Below, piece by piece: positions 17,466-28,700 of a stretch of 64,000 nucleotides of DNA; position 1 is the stretch's first letter, and each line of letters opens with the position of its first letter. The stretch lies in contig NZ_CP041360.1 in NCBI RefSeq assembly GCF_006965485.1, positions 5,002,501-5,066,500 of the forward strand. Reading direction: 5' to 3'. The stretch is from Spirosoma sp. KCTC 42546 (GTDB lineage: Bacteria > Bacteroidota > Bacteroidia > Cytophagales > Spirosomataceae). The notes under the pieces were generated by a model that was not told where the DNA came from, did no database searches, and worked only from the letters and a program-made list of their open reading frames with translations. The translations under genes were made by a program, and so were the position numbers.

Positions 17466-20400
17466 ATGAAAAACAGTCTACCAGGTTGTTGGCTACTTAT
17501 ATTCCTTCTTTCGCTACCAGCGATGGCACAGGAGGTAAACATAAGTGGCCGCGTCACCTCATCAGAAGACGGGTTAACCTTACCCGGTGTAAGTGTTCAG
17601 ATAAAAGGAACAACCCGCGGCACGACAACGGATGCCAATGGAGCCTATAAAATCAGCGTCCCATCCAGCGCTCGACTGATCTTCAGTTTTATTGGTTACA
17701 CCAGTCAGGAAGTTTCAGTAGGGAGCCAATCCACTATTAATATAGCCCTGGTCAGTGGGGCCCAGAGCCTGGACGAAATCGTGGTAACGGCCCAGGGCAT
17801 TGAACGCGACAAGCGATCGCTGGGGTATGCTACCCAGGAAGTAGGCGGCAATATTCTGGCTCAACGCTCTGAACCGAACCTCCTGAATGCGCTACAGGGA
17901 AAACTTGCGGGGGTTAGCATTACCAGCGCCAGTGGAGCACCGGGGGCCTCAACCAACATCAACATTCGCGGAATTACTTCCTTTACGGGTAGCAACCAGC
18001 CACTGATTGTGGTCGATGGAATTATCTTCAGCAATGATGTTAATCTCACACAGAACACCCTCTTTGGTACCCAGCCCTCCAACCGACTAGCCGATATCAA
18101 CCCGGAAAGCATCGAGTCGGTCAACGTACTGAAAGGCCCCGCAGCGGCCGTGCTCTATGGTTCGAGAGCTTCGGCGGGCGCTATTGTAATTACCACTAAA
18201 TCGGGGCGGAACCAGAACAACAAGACGGAAGTAACCGTCAATTCATCCTACAACGTCCAGACTATCTATGGCCTTCCCAAATTCCAAAACGACTACGGGC
18301 AGGGAGCCAATAACCTGTTTACGGCTAATTCGGCCAACTCATGGGGGCCAGCCTTTGCTGGTGGACCTACCTCGGTTACAAACACACAAGGATTAGTAGT
18401 GCCTTATCAGGCTTATCCAAACAACGTCAAAGACTTCTACAAGCAAGGGAGCATCATCCAGAATTCGGTCAATATTGCCTCGGGCGATGCTACCCGAAAC
18501 TATATTCTTGCTATTGGGAATACCCTTCAAAACGGGGTCATCCAAAACTCGAAGTTTAACCGAACCAATGTCCAGCTTGGGGGGGAATCACGTCTGCAAA
18601 ATGGCCTGAAGATCAGTGGAACGGGCACTTATGTCCAAACCGTATCGACGGGTATTCCGGGAGGGAATGGTGCCAGTGCTTTCGGCCAGATCACCCGTAT
18701 TCCCCGCAGTTATAATCTGCCCGGCGAGCCTTATCAGGATGCGAATGGGAAAAGTATTTATTATTCCACGACCAGCAATAATCCGGAATGGAGTGTAAAT
18801 AACGAGCGGCTCGATAGCCAGGTCGACCGGTTTTTCGGCAATTTCCAGATCAGCTACGACATTACCAAGTGGCTGAACGTAGCCTACCGGGTAACGGGCG
18901 ACACCTACACAGATCGCCGTAAACTGATCCTGCCAATTGGCGCAGGGCGCTCTCCTTTAGGCGAAATTTCCCAGGACAACTTCTTTCGAAATGAGCTGAA
19001 CGGGGATTTACTGATTTCGGCGCGTAAAGACAATTTATTTCTGGAAGGTCTGAATGCAAACCTGCTACTGGGCAATAACATCAATCAGCGAAAATCGCAG
19101 GAAACGTTAGTCGATGCCGCTTCGCTTACCATTCCAGGTTTCTATAATGTTGGCAATGGCTCTGTCTTTACGGCTAGCGGAGAATTTTCCACCCTTCGCC
19201 GACTAGTTGGCTACTATGGTCAGTTATCGCTGAATTACAACAACTATCTATTCCTTGAATTGTCCGGTCGGGCCGATCAGTCTTCTACCCTACCCAAAGC
19301 GAGCAATACGTATTTCTATCCTTCAGCCTCGGTTAGTTTTGTTCCTACCGATGCCTTCAAGCTCAACTCAGATGTGCTTTCGTACGCTAAAGTTCGTGCC
19401 AGCATTGCCAAGGTAGGTCGTGATGCAGATCCTTACCTGCTGAATTCCGTGTATACAACAGCCGCTTACGGGAACAACACCGCCAGCATTACCTTTCCCT
19501 TGCAGGTGAATGGAGGGAGTATTCCCGGCTTTGTTGTGAGCAACCGGATTGGCAACAATAACCTGACACCTGAGTTTGTTACATCCTATGAAGTGGGCAT
19601 CAACCTGGGATTCTTCAAGAACCGACTGAGTATCGATGCTTCTTACTTCGACTCGCACAGTAGAAATCAAATTTTCAACGTAGCCATTTCCAACTCAACG
19701 GGGTATGACACCCGGACAACCAACGTTGGGGAGTTGCGTAATCAGGGCGTTGAACTGGTTCTGAATGCCACACCAATTCGTATTGGTGGCTTTAAATGGG
19801 ATGCTACCCTGAACTATACGCTTATTCGCAACAAGGTCATTTCAATTGCGCCGGGTGTCAAGTCGTCAAATGTGGGTAGCTCAGCAACGAATCTGGTTGG
19901 TTCAGGTGCCAATGCATTCACGGGCATCATCCCGTCTATTTACGAAGGTTATCCGTACGGCGTGGTGGTTGGAACGGCCAATGCACGGGTGCAAAGTACG
20001 GATCCAACCGGCCTCTATTATGATCCAACCGGTCAGTATGCAGGTCAGAATGTTATTAACGGAACCTCTGGACAATTCGCGCCAGGCATTTCCAATTCAG
20101 TTATCTCGAACCCGCAGCCTAACTACACGGCAGGTTTGACCAACACCTTTTCCTACAAAGGCCTGGCGTTGTCGGTACTAGTTGACACCCGGCAGGGTGG
20201 TCAGTTGTACTCCTTCAGCGTGACCGACGCCCGCGCTAACGGCACCCTCTACGCTACAGGTATCGACCGCGATCAGCCCCGCATTTTGCCCGGTGTTATC
20301 CAGAATGCCGATGGCACCTTCCGGCCAAATAATATTCAGTTAAGCTCTCAGGTATACTGGAATTTAGCCCTTGGTGGATTGGCTTCGGAAGCAGCTGTAT

Positions 20401-20648
20401 TCGATGCTACGGTGTACCGACTGCGTGAAGTGGCCTTAAACTACACGCTGCCGAAGAGCTTACTGGGTAAAACTCCTTTCGGCTCGATTTCGGTGGGTGT
20501 AAGTGGCCGGAATCTATACTTCTACGCGCCCAACTTCCCCGCCGATCCTGAGATCAATACCCAGGGTGCTGGTAACATTCAGGGACTTGACCTCAACGGC
20601 CCTCCCAACACGCGCAACTTCGGGGGCAACATCCGACTCACGTTCTAA
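17466..20648 (+). CDS. SusC/RagA-family TonB-linked outer-membrane transporter
   Basis: 1060 residues. Signal peptide 1-22 (ending AMAQ) is followed by a carboxypeptidase-like beta-sandwich domain (EVNISGRVTSSEDGLTLPGVSVQIKGTTRGTTTD..., about 23-105). Next come a TonB box/plug (LDEIVVTAQG... NLLNALQGKLAGVSI... VLKGPAAAVLYGSRASAGAIVITTK) and the 22-strand barrel ending in IRLTF. No STN domain, so it is not directly wired to a FecR. It forms an operon with the SusD-like and lipoprotein genes (23- and 28-base gaps). SusC proteins import bound nutrients with the SusD lid using TonB energy. The substrate cannot be inferred because no enzyme genes accompany it. Confidence 0.93.
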   Translation: MKNSLPGCWLLIFLLSLPAMAQEVNISGRVTSSEDGLTLPGVSVQIKGTTRGTTTDANGAYKISVPSSARLIFSFIGYTSQEVSVGSQSTINIALVSGAQSLDEIVVTAQGIERDKRSLGYATQEVGGNILAQRSEPNLLNALQGKLAGVSITSASGAPGASTNINIRGITSFTGSNQPLIVVDGIIFSNDVNLTQNTLFGTQPSNRLADINPESIESVNVLKGPAAAVLYGSRASAGAIVITTKSGRNQNNKTEVTVNSSYNVQTIYGLPKFQNDYGQGANNLFTANSANSWGPAFAGGPTSVTNTQGLVVPYQAYPNNVKDFYKQGSIIQNSVNIASGDATRNYILAIGNTLQNGVIQNSKFNRTNVQLGGESRLQNGLKISGTGTYVQTVSTGIPGGNGASAFGQITRIPRSYNLPGEPYQDANGKSIYYSTTSNNPEWSVNNERLDSQVDRFFGNFQISYDITKWLNVAYRVTGDTYTDRRKLILPIGAGRSPLGEISQDNFFRNELNGDLLISARKDNLFLEGLNANLLLGNNINQRKSQETLVDAASLTIPGFYNVGNGSVFTASGEFSTLRRLVGYYGQLSLNYNNYLFLELSGRADQSSTLPKASNTYFYPSASVSFVPTDAFKLNSDVLSYAKVRASIAKVGRDADPYLLNSVYTTAAYGNNTASITFPLQVNGGSIPGFVVSNRIGNNNLTPEFVTSYEVGINLGFFKNRLSIDASYFDSHSRNQIFNVAISNSTGYDTRTTNVGELRNQGVELVLNATPIRIGGFKWDATLNYTLIRNKVISIAPGVKSSNVGSSATNLVGSGANAFTGIIPSIYEGYPYGVVVGTANARVQSTDPTGLYYDPTGQYAGQNVINGTSGQFAPGISNSVISNPQPNYTAGLTNTFSYKGLALSVLVDTRQGGQLYSFSVTDARANGTLYATGIDRDQPRILPGVIQNADGTFRPNNIQLSSQVYWNLALGGLASEAAVFDATVYRLREVALNYTLPKSLLGKTPFGSISVGVSGRNLYFYAPNFPADPEINTQGAGNIQGLDLNGPPNTRNFGGNIRLTF

Positions 20649-20671
20649 TCACTTTTCCACTCGACTGACTC

Positions 20672-22135
20672 ATGAAATTCATAGATTATAAAAGCTATCT
20701 GCTCATCCCTCTTTTTCTGGGATTGGGCGCCTGTAGCCAGTTCCTGGACGTTAACGTAACACCCAACAATCCTACTTCAGTTACCCCAGCGGTATTGTTA
20801 CCGGGTGCTCAGGCAGGCACGGCGTTTGCCAACGCCAATGAGCTAAATCGCTTTGCCTCCACGTTGGTTCAACAATTGGCCGGAGCCGCTAATAACCCAC
20901 AGAACTACGATATTTTCCAGACCAACGGGGCGGATATGGAAAACCAGTGGCGCTTTGAGCTCTACGGAGGTGGGCTGGTAAACTATCAGAAATTGATTGA
21001 ACTGGCAGATGCCAATAACGCGAAAGCTTATTCGGGAATTGCCAAGATCATGAAGGCGTATACCTTCAGCATTGCCACCGACTTTTGGGGCGATGTACCG
21101 TATTCCCAGGCTTTACAGGGCGAAACATTTACCGCTCCTCGTCTGGATAAACAGGAGGACATCTACAAGGGAAATGCTACGTTGGGCATTCAGAGTCTGT
21201 TCGATCTGGTCCGCGAAGGTATCAGGGATCTCGATGCCACATCGACCGTAAAGCCAGGCGCGGACGACCTTATTTACGGGGGCGATCTGGCCAAATGGAA
21301 ACGGGCAGGTAACACACTGCTATTGAAATTTGCCATGACCATTAGCCGCAAAGAGTCAGCGCTGGCCACCAGCGTAATCAATGAAGTGCTGACAGGAAAT
21401 AACTACATAAACACCAATAGTGGCGATATGAATTTTACCTTTGGAGCAAGTGTGGGCAGTCAGGATCCCCGCTATACGTACACCGTTGTGAGCACCTTTA
21501 AAGACGATATTATTCTGAGTACGCGTTACCTGAATTTGCTCAACAGCCTGAATGATCCACGCCTGCCGCTCTTCTTTACCAAACCCGCAGCCAACTACGT
21601 CACCATCGACAATGGGTTTCGGGGTACACTACCTTCGCCCGTAACGAACTGGTCGCGTTACAATAAATATGTAACGGGCAACAGCGGAGAAGGACCGGTT
21701 CGCTTAATTACCAACTTCCAGCGGGCCTTTATTCTGGCCGAAGCCGCCCTCCGGCTGGGTACACCTGGCGATCCACAAGCACTTTACAAAGAAGGCATTA
21801 CCGCATCCATGACCCTGGCTGGCCTTACCGCCGATCAAATCGCGGCTTACTTCACCGCTAACCCAACCGTGGCTACCCTGGCTGGAACCACGGAAGAGAA
21901 AATTGCGCAGGTGATCACCCAGAAATACATCGCCTTTACAGGGAATGGGCTGGAACTCTGGAACGACTATCGCCGGACGGGCTACCCGGTTCTGCAACCC
22001 TCCCAGAATGCAGCAGGTATCGATGGAACACGTCCTGTTCGGGCGGTTTACATCAACAACGAAATTCAGCGCAATCCGAATTTCCCCAATCCAGCTCCCC
22101 AATCAAACGTTCGCGTTTGGTGGGATGTCGATTAA
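20672..22135 (+). CDS. SusD/RagB-like outer-membrane lipoprotein
   Basis: 487 residues with a lipoprotein signal (LFLGLGAC, lipidated Cys21). It then shows the SusD-and-RagB-like helical fold: repeated tetratricopeptide-like helices, DFWGDVPYSQAL, AEAALRLG and the terminal NNEIQRNPNFP / RVWWD stretch. The sequence fits the SusD-like subgroup that pairs with SusC proteins lacking an STN domain. It is the surface lid binding the ligand for the transporter immediately upstream. Confidence 0.9.
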   Translation: MKFIDYKSYLLIPLFLGLGACSQFLDVNVTPNNPTSVTPAVLLPGAQAGTAFANANELNRFASTLVQQLAGAANNPQNYDIFQTNGADMENQWRFELYGGGLVNYQKLIELADANNAKAYSGIAKIMKAYTFSIATDFWGDVPYSQALQGETFTAPRLDKQEDIYKGNATLGIQSLFDLVREGIRDLDATSTVKPGADDLIYGGDLAKWKRAGNTLLLKFAMTISRKESALATSVINEVLTGNNYINTNSGDMNFTFGASVGSQDPRYTYTVVSTFKDDIILSTRYLNLLNSLNDPRLPLFFTKPAANYVTIDNGFRGTLPSPVTNWSRYNKYVTGNSGEGPVRLITNFQRAFILAEAALRLGTPGDPQALYKEGITASMTLAGLTADQIAAYFTANPTVATLAGTTEEKIAQVITQKYIAFTGNGLELWNDYRRTGYPVLQPSQNAAGIDGTRPVRAVYINNEIQRNPNFPNPAPQSNVRVWWDVD

Positions 22136-22163
22136 TATTTGTAGACGTCAAACGCTAACTTGA

Positions 22164-22679
22164 ATGAAAAAATATCTTATAAAAGGCTTGTTTCTGGTCT
22201 TGTTGGTCGGTAGCAGCTTCTCCTGTAAAGACGATTATATTTATAGCGATCTGGTGCGGGATAATCGTCCGGCAATTCCGGTAACGTTTCCGGGCACAAT
22301 AACCTACGGATTTAACCCCTTTATTACTACCTCGATTGCAGGCGGTGGCCCTATTGAGTTCACTTTATCGATTCCAGCATCAAGTGGTCGTACAATTAAG
22401 GAGATTACCAGGATTGTGGGTGGGGCCACGGGGATCAATGTAGCCACTCTGAATGCGGCCACAGCTACCAGCGCCTACAACGCAGCGCCCATAGCGGGTA
22501 CCGGCACCACGGCCGTATTTACCACAACGCTGGCAGCTTTCAAGTCAAAGTACCCAACGGTGGCTACGGCACCGGTAGCACTGCCGAACTACACTGAAAT
22601 CCAGTTTCTGTTTCTGGTCACGTTGGACGATGGCACGCAAATCGTTCCAGAACCGGTTCGGGTACGTATTGTGGCTTAG
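22164..22679 (+). CDS. Small lipoprotein, third gene of the SusC/D operon
   Basis: 171 residues with a lipobox (SSFSC, Cys21), then a beta-rich segment (PVTFPGTITYGFNPFITTSIAGGG... VTLDDGTQIVPEPVRVRIVA). Tight linkage to the SusD gene (28 bases) suggests an accessory surface lipoprotein, perhaps ligand-binding like SusE/SusF in general role, though not recognisably homologous to them. The family is not recognised. Confidence 0.65.
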   Translation: MKKYLIKGLFLVLLVGSSFSCKDDYIYSDLVRDNRPAIPVTFPGTITYGFNPFITTSIAGGGPIEFTLSIPASSGRTIKEITRIVGGATGINVATLNAATATSAYNAAPIAGTGTTAVFTTTLAAFKSKYPTVATAPVALPNYTEIQFLFLVTLDDGTQIVPEPVRVRIVA

Positions 22680-22718
22680 CAGGCTCGCAAGATTCTAATA
22701 CCAAACCCGTCATTGTCG

Positions 22719-22801
22719 ATTTTGCCATTTCGGCTTTAGAAGAAATCTTGAGTTTATAGTAATAAAACTCAAGATTTCTTCTAAAGCCGAAATGGCAAAA
22801 T
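22719..22801 (+). terminator. Perfect 37-bp inverted repeat ending the SusC/D/lipoprotein operon
   Basis: Arms 22719-22755 and 22765-22801 are exact reverse complements (ATTTTGCCATTTCGGCTTTA... and its mirror) with a 9-base loop, followed directly by a T run. This is an exceptionally long stem for an intrinsic terminator. Confidence 0.85.
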
Positions 22802-23622
22802 TTTTTATATATTCATTCCAAAAAATCTAAAACAGGCATTCTATTAATAAATACCTAATCCACTTTAGGTGGCTATAATTTTATAATATCACACCTCTAT
22901 AAAAAAATAAATTTTTCATAGCAAACTAGCGTATTTTCAAGCTAGTTTTTTTAGTATATAGGCCGCAGAATAACAACCATTACGTTTAGCTCCTTAGCCA
23001 CTGTGCCTGTGTAGTAAAAAGAATTACACTTCATCGTATAATTCTGTAAATAATAGATAGCTCCCAAATAAAATAATAAAATATATTATTAAGTGAAAAG
23101 TATATAACTCAATAAATTATTGCCTTACCTAATTTATCATTTGATCACCTTCATTTTAATCAATATAGACCTTTATCTTTCATAAATAGGCCAATACTAG
23201 TCAATTTTCTACCCAACAAATGAGTAGGCTTATTCATCTGGCCAGGCAAACTAATAAACAAAATATTAGCTAATGGCACAAATAATATTTTGGATTGTTT
23301 AAATACTTCCCATCCTTCAAGGCAAATATCTAAAAATCAATTAATTAAATAAAAATAATTACTTCACTCGTTATAGATTGCTCTGGTTTTAATAGGCAGT
23401 ATTTTACATGTAACAACATTCGATTGTGCAAGAAACTTCCAGGCATACTATGTCGGATTAAAGGCACTAAACTCTCCTTTTATACTCGCATTTCTACGTC
23501 ATTACCGTTCTTGGACTATACTGACCATTTATACAAAAAAACCAAACATCGTATCATTCACTTGTCTTTAGGTCATAAAGCAAAAATTAAACTAGTTATA
23601 ACCTCTTTTCTACAACACTACT
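22802..23622. other. AT-rich gap without a convincing gene
   Basis: About 820 bases of strongly AT-rich sequence. The only clear structure is a second terminator-like hairpin at 22923-22952. A frame at 23424-23666 has poor composition and overlaps the next gene. Confidence 0.5.
22923..22952 (+). terminator. Intrinsic terminator-like hairpin
   Basis: Stem AAACTAGC (22923-22930) with GCTAGTTT (22941-22948), ten-base loop, then continuing into a run of seven T. It could end a small RNA made from the preceding 120 bases or act as a backup to the 22719 terminator. Confidence 0.55.
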
Positions 23623-24027
23623 ATGAACACCTTTGTCATGCCTCTTTTACTGCTATGCAGCATTAGTTTCTTTACACTCGAAACGCCAGAAAAACCACAG
23701 GCAACTAAGAAAGACCACCCTACTAAACTAGCTCATTATCAGGTGGGTGCTTATTTAACTGCCGATGGCAAGAAATTACGCATTAATGTCAATAAAGATC
23801 TGGAAGGGCGCGTATCTCTCCAGCTCCTCGACCAACGTGGAAAATTGTATTACGATCAAATCCTGGATACCGGAGAAACAATTGCACGCCTTAGCCTCGA
23901 TATAACAGATTTAGCCGATGGCGACTACAAACTAAAAATATCCAATGGGCTGGAGATGGAAATTCGTGAGATTAAAATCATGACTAAACAGCCAGCAACA
24001 TTTACACGCTCTATCACTGTATTGTAG
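23623..24027 (+). CDS. Small secreted protein, 134 residues
   Basis: N-terminal signal-like stretch MNTFVMPLLLLCSISFFTLE, then a lysine-rich linker. A C-terminal beta-sandwich-like region follows (LRINVNKDLEGRVSLQLLDQRGKLYYDQILDTGETIARLSLDITDLADGDYKLKIS), whose pattern resembles DUF3244/T9SS-tail-like folds (L-D-G-x-Y-x-L-x-I). Likely periplasmic or surface exposed. It precedes the 7TM-AraC gene by about 85 bases. The specific function is unknown. Confidence 0.65.
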   Translation: MNTFVMPLLLLCSISFFTLETPEKPQATKKDHPTKLAHYQVGAYLTADGKKLRINVNKDLEGRVSLQLLDQRGKLYYDQILDTGETIARLSLDITDLADGDYKLKISNGLEMEIREIKIMTKQPATFTRSITVL

Positions 24028-24112
24028 TGTAAGCAAGCTTCACTTGGTAGTGTGCAGCTATGCTGCTCCAACGGATTATTCCAGACTTTACCTTATTGGC
24101 TTTACCTTTCTA

Positions 24113-25342
24113 ATGAACAAACCCGACCTCGATCAGTGGACAACAGCTTTTGCGCTCATAGCTTTTTTAGGGCTATTTCTGGCACCTCTGCTCCTAAAAC
24201 AGGCTGGTCAGCGCAGGCACCAGATTCGCTACGTTGTAGCGATTCTGGTGCTATTTTCAATCGTATTAGTTTATTATGTACTCTATTGGAGTCATTATCT
24301 ACAGTATTTCCCTGTCCTGAATCGGCTGGCGGAGCTGCTCTTTCTCTCATTTGGGGTATTGTTCTATTTTTATCTTAAAGAATTACTACATCAGCCTATT
24401 CCGTTCCGCTCCCGATTGATCCATTTCCTTCCGTTCCTAATTACTTTCAGCGCACATTTTTTCATACTTCTGGTAGACGCTATATTACCAGATTCACTAA
24501 GTCAATCTCCTCCCTTTTCTTATTACCGCTATTTCTACAAGGGCCTCCCGTGGCTTGTTCTAGTCCACCTTTCTCTGTACGCTATTGCCATTATCCGGCT
24601 CCAGCCATCCTTCCAAACCCTGCAGGAGGTTGCCCGGTGGGCTCGCTGGTTCAGTTTCTGTTATCTAGGCTTTGTGGTGGCTAACTGGTCCTATTATCTG
24701 TTGGTTGATATGCCGTTTTTTAACCGGGAATGGGACTATGCTATTTCGCTGAGTATGGCCATTTTTATAGGTCTGGTGGCAGTATTGGCTTATGTACAGC
24801 CCCATATTTTTCAGACCAGTCAACTACCGCTTACTGAGTTGAGCACCTTGACTTCGTCGATTTCGACAGCATCAACGGCGAGATCAGGCCCAGTTAGTAC
24901 CCGCACATCCATTCCAGAGCCAGAGGTCCGGTATCGGCATTCGGGCTTACCGGCACATGTGGCCCGCCAGTTTGCTCAACAGCTTCAGGGACTTATGCGT
25001 ACCGAGCAGCTTTATCACGACAATGAGTTGCGGTTAGAGACAGTAGCCGACCGGCTCAACATTAGTCGCCACCATCTCTCGCAGGTACTTAACGAACAAT
25101 TGGGTATGAGCTTCTTTGAGTATATTAATTCTTTACGGGTGAACGAAGCCAGGGAGCTATTACGGCAGGTGCCCCGCCAGCAACTGAACATCATCGAGGT
25201 GGCCTACCAGGTCGGTTTCAATAATAAAGTTTCCTTCAATAAAGCGTTTAAGCAGGCAACCGGGCAAACACCAAGTGAATTCCGGCGCTCAATGCAGGAC
25301 ACTCCCAATTACAATTGCTCCAGCCCAGCCGATGAAAATTAG
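24113..25342 (+). CDS. 7TM-AraC membrane-bound transcriptional regulator
   Basis: I start at ATG 24113 (MNKPDLDQWTTAFALIAFLG), because upstream codons from a TTG are polar and out of character. 409 residues: seven predicted membrane helices (about 10-28, 40-60, 70-90, 97-120, 143-162, 178-200, 213-238), a Ser/Thr linker, then an AraC double helix-turn-helix (LETVADRLNISRHHLSQVLNEQLG... IIEVAYQVGFNNKVSFNKAFKQATGQTPSEFRRS). This layout senses a signal in or near the membrane. It directly precedes the second SusC/SusD locus and may control it (inference from position). Confidence 0.85.
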   Translation: MNKPDLDQWTTAFALIAFLGLFLAPLLLKQAGQRRHQIRYVVAILVLFSIVLVYYVLYWSHYLQYFPVLNRLAELLFLSFGVLFYFYLKELLHQPIPFRSRLIHFLPFLITFSAHFFILLVDAILPDSLSQSPPFSYYRYFYKGLPWLVLVHLSLYAIAIIRLQPSFQTLQEVARWARWFSFCYLGFVVANWSYYLLVDMPFFNREWDYAISLSMAIFIGLVAVLAYVQPHIFQTSQLPLTELSTLTSSISTASTARSGPVSTRTSIPEPEVRYRHSGLPAHVARQFAQQLQGLMRTEQLYHDNELRLETVADRLNISRHHLSQVLNEQLGMSFFEYINSLRVNEARELLRQVPRQQLNIIEVAYQVGFNNKVSFNKAFKQATGQTPSEFRRSMQDTPNYNCSSPADEN

Positions 25343-25719
25343 AATCCAGCCTCTGTAAGGAAGTGCCATGCCTCCGTATAGACGGTACCGGCAACTCATG
25401 CTAAACACCGATGAACTGATCAAATCATCGGATTTAATAGAAAAATTTACGGCATTCTATACGTAACTAACTATGGAGCAAGAATAGCAATTTGGTCACA
25501 GAACAATGTCATTTTGTACTCTTTCAAACCAACCAATCTACTTAACTAACTCAATAATAGCAGATTAAAAACACTATTAGCTGACAAAACCGTGGGTTAC
25601 GTTTTTCATTATTTTATATATCTAGTATGGATATGTTAATTTATTTTTAATATTTGATCCGCTCAATTGATATCCAGTAGGAAGGTTTGAGCTTTGCACC
25701 CTTAATTCATTTTTACACT
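25343..25719. other. Intergenic region upstream of the second SusC gene
   Basis: No gene seen in about 375 bases. The AT-rich second half probably holds the promoter and any AraC-type operator for the SusC/SusD operon. No perfect -33/-7 pair was found. Confidence 0.45.
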
Positions 25720-28700
25720 ATGATGCTTTTTTACTCCTCCCCTCCTCCATTTACGCGTAAATGGAGCTTTTTTTTCTGTTTCCTGTTCGCCTTCACCACA
25801 CTCGCTGTTGAGGGGAAAAGTCCTTCATCGACAATCACGAAAACGACTGAGTCCCGTACCGAAAACCCGTCGGCAGACATAACCATCAGCGGACGGGTTA
25901 CAGATGCAACAACCAACGAAGCACTCGCTGGCTGTACTGTTGTGCTGAAAGGTAGTCAGAAAGGAACCACCACCGATGCAAACGGAGACTACAAAATTGC
26001 CGTACCAAACGGCAATGCAGTTCTGGTATTTGGCTTCATTGGCTTTGTTTCTCAGGACGTTCCGGTGGGCAATCAAACCACCATCAATGTAGCGTTGAAA
26101 GCGTCGGCCTCTGAACTGTCTCAAGTCGTCGTTATCGGTTATGGGAGCGCTTCCCAGAAGGATATGACGGGTTCGGTGAAGTCGATTAAAAGCGCCGATT
26201 TCAACCGGGGGATCATCAACTCACCCGAACAACTTTTACAGGGAAAGGTAGCCGGGGTCAATGTCACCTCTACCAGTGGTGAACCTGGTGGTAGCCAGAA
26301 TATTACGATCCGTGGACCTGGCGGTGTTCGAACAGGTAGTACTCCTCTTTTCGTACTGGATGGTATCGCATTAGATAATTCAAGCACGGGTGGAGCAACC
26401 AACCCACTGAATTTTTTAAATCCGCAGGATATTGAGTCCATCGATGTGTTGAAAGATGCATCGGCAACAGCTATTTACGGTTCGCGCGGTGCGAATGGCG
26501 TTGTACTGATTACAACCAAAAAGGGAAAAGCGGGTTCGTCTAACTTCACGCTTTCATCCAGTTTCGGTATCTCAAATCTGACCCGCGCCTTACCTGTGTT
26601 TTCAGCCGATGAATACCGCCAGCAGGTTCCGGCAGTGGGTGGCGTTCTGGAAGATTTCAAAGGATCAACCGACTGGCAGAAGGAGGTAACCCAGACAGCC
26701 AAAACCCAGAACCACAACGTATCGTTTGGCGGGGGTGCCAATAAATTAACCTACTACGGTTCTTTCGGGGTTCAAAATCAGGAAGGGATTCTGAAAGGCA
26801 GTAAACTTGATCGGTACACAGGTCGTCTTAATGTGTCGCAGAAATTTCTGGACGATCGGCTCACGGTCGACGTTAACCTCAATACGACCTACACCTTAAA
26901 CAAACGGCCACCAACCGAGGATCTGATCGGTGGCGCTATCTCGACAAACCCTACGATACCCGCCTACGATACCGATGGAACGCCTTTTAAATACCAGGCT
27001 GGTACGAATCCGCTCATTACACTGGCACTGAAAAAAGACATTACCACCATCAATCGGACAATTGCCAATTTTTCCCCTTCGTTCAAGATCACCAAAGATC
27101 TGGTGTACAAACTGAATCTGGGAATCGACAACTCCAGTGCGGTGCGGGATCTGGAACAGCTGCCCAGCGCAGTACCGTTGATTGATGGAAGATTAGAGTC
27201 GATCTACACCACCAATCGGAACATCTTGGTTGAGAACTATTTCACCTACACACTGGCGAAACAGGATCATAACCTAACTGCATTGCTGGGGCATTCGTAC
27301 CAGAAAATTTTTGTGCAGGAACGGCGCTCCAGCATCAACAAATTCCCGATCTCCCCCATCGATCCTATTTACAACGCCGGTTTAGGTCAGGAACTCACGC
27401 TGGCGAACAACAAGCCTAGTGGATTCGCTACAGAAAATGAATTACAATCGTTTTTCTCGCGGGTTAGCTATCATTACAAGGATAAATACCTGATGACAGC
27501 CACCGTACGGGCCGATGGATCGTCCAAATTTGGGGCGAACAACAAATACGGAGTCTTTCCTTCCCTCTCGGCTGGCTGGCGGATTTCGGAAGAGGCCTTT
27601 ATGAAGTCAGGGCCATTCACCGACCTGAAACTTCGGGCAGGATGGGGTCAAACGGGTAATCAGGAGATTCCGGCCAAAATTACCCAGGCCCTGTTTACCT
27701 CCCAGGTGTCGGCTTCAGCGAGTTATCCATTAACGGCAACAGGCCCCTACCCGGCTGGAACATCGTATACACGCCTTGCCAACCCCGACATTCAATGGGA
27801 AGTGTCTACCCAAACGGATCTTGGTCTGGATTTTTCGCTGTTCAAAGGAGGCTTGTCGGGGTCGGTTGATTATTTCCGAAAAGTCTCCAACAACATCCTG
27901 CTGGAAGTTATTCCGTCTGACCCCGTTCAACCTGCGGGCACATTCTGGACCAATGTTCCCGATATGACCATCACCAACCAGGGTGTCGAACTGGATCTGA
28001 ACTATCGGTATGCCAGCCTGAGTGGTTTCCGGTTCGATGTTGGTGGCAATATTACGTTCATCGACAACGTGGTTAATAACTCCCCGTATACTGTTATCCC
28101 TTCCGGCTCTGCCTCTGGTTCTGGCCTGACATCGGCTACCATCAATGGCTATATCAACGGGCAGCCCATCGGGACATTCTTCCTGAAAAACTTTATTGGT
28201 CTCGACGACAAGGGGATCAGTAAGTTTCAGGATGTAGATGGCGACGGGATCATAACCGATAAAGACCGTCTGGCCGTTGGAAGCGCCCTGCCAACCAAGC
28301 AGTTTAACTTCCACACGAATGTGGCGTACAAAGGATTCGATCTGTCGGTCAATTTCAATGGTGTATCCGGCAACAAGCTATATGACAATACGGCCAATGC
28401 GAACTTCTACAAGTTGCGGTTGTCGAAAGGGCTGAACGTCACCCCGGAGGCCATTGCTTTACAGAATGAGTCGATCAACAATTCGGCACCGGTTTCGAGC
28501 CGATACCTCAAAACGGGTGCTTTCCTGCGGTTGAATAACCTTTCGTTAGGCTATAACCTCAGCCCTAAACTCATTGGCATGGGCAAGTGGATTTCAGCAA
28601 TCAGGCTGTCGGCTACGGGTCAGAACTTGTTCGTGATCACGAAATACGACGGTTATGACCCCGAAGTGAACGTAACCGACCGGAACATCAACGGGATTTC

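Noticed and set aside
22802..22952. Small RNA gene between two terminator hairpins
   Set aside because: Only an end signal is visible; no promoter or conserved fold could be defined, so it is kept as a terminator only.
23424..23666. 80-codon plus-strand ORF before the small secreted protein
   Set aside because: Irregular composition and overlap with the better-supported gene at 23623.
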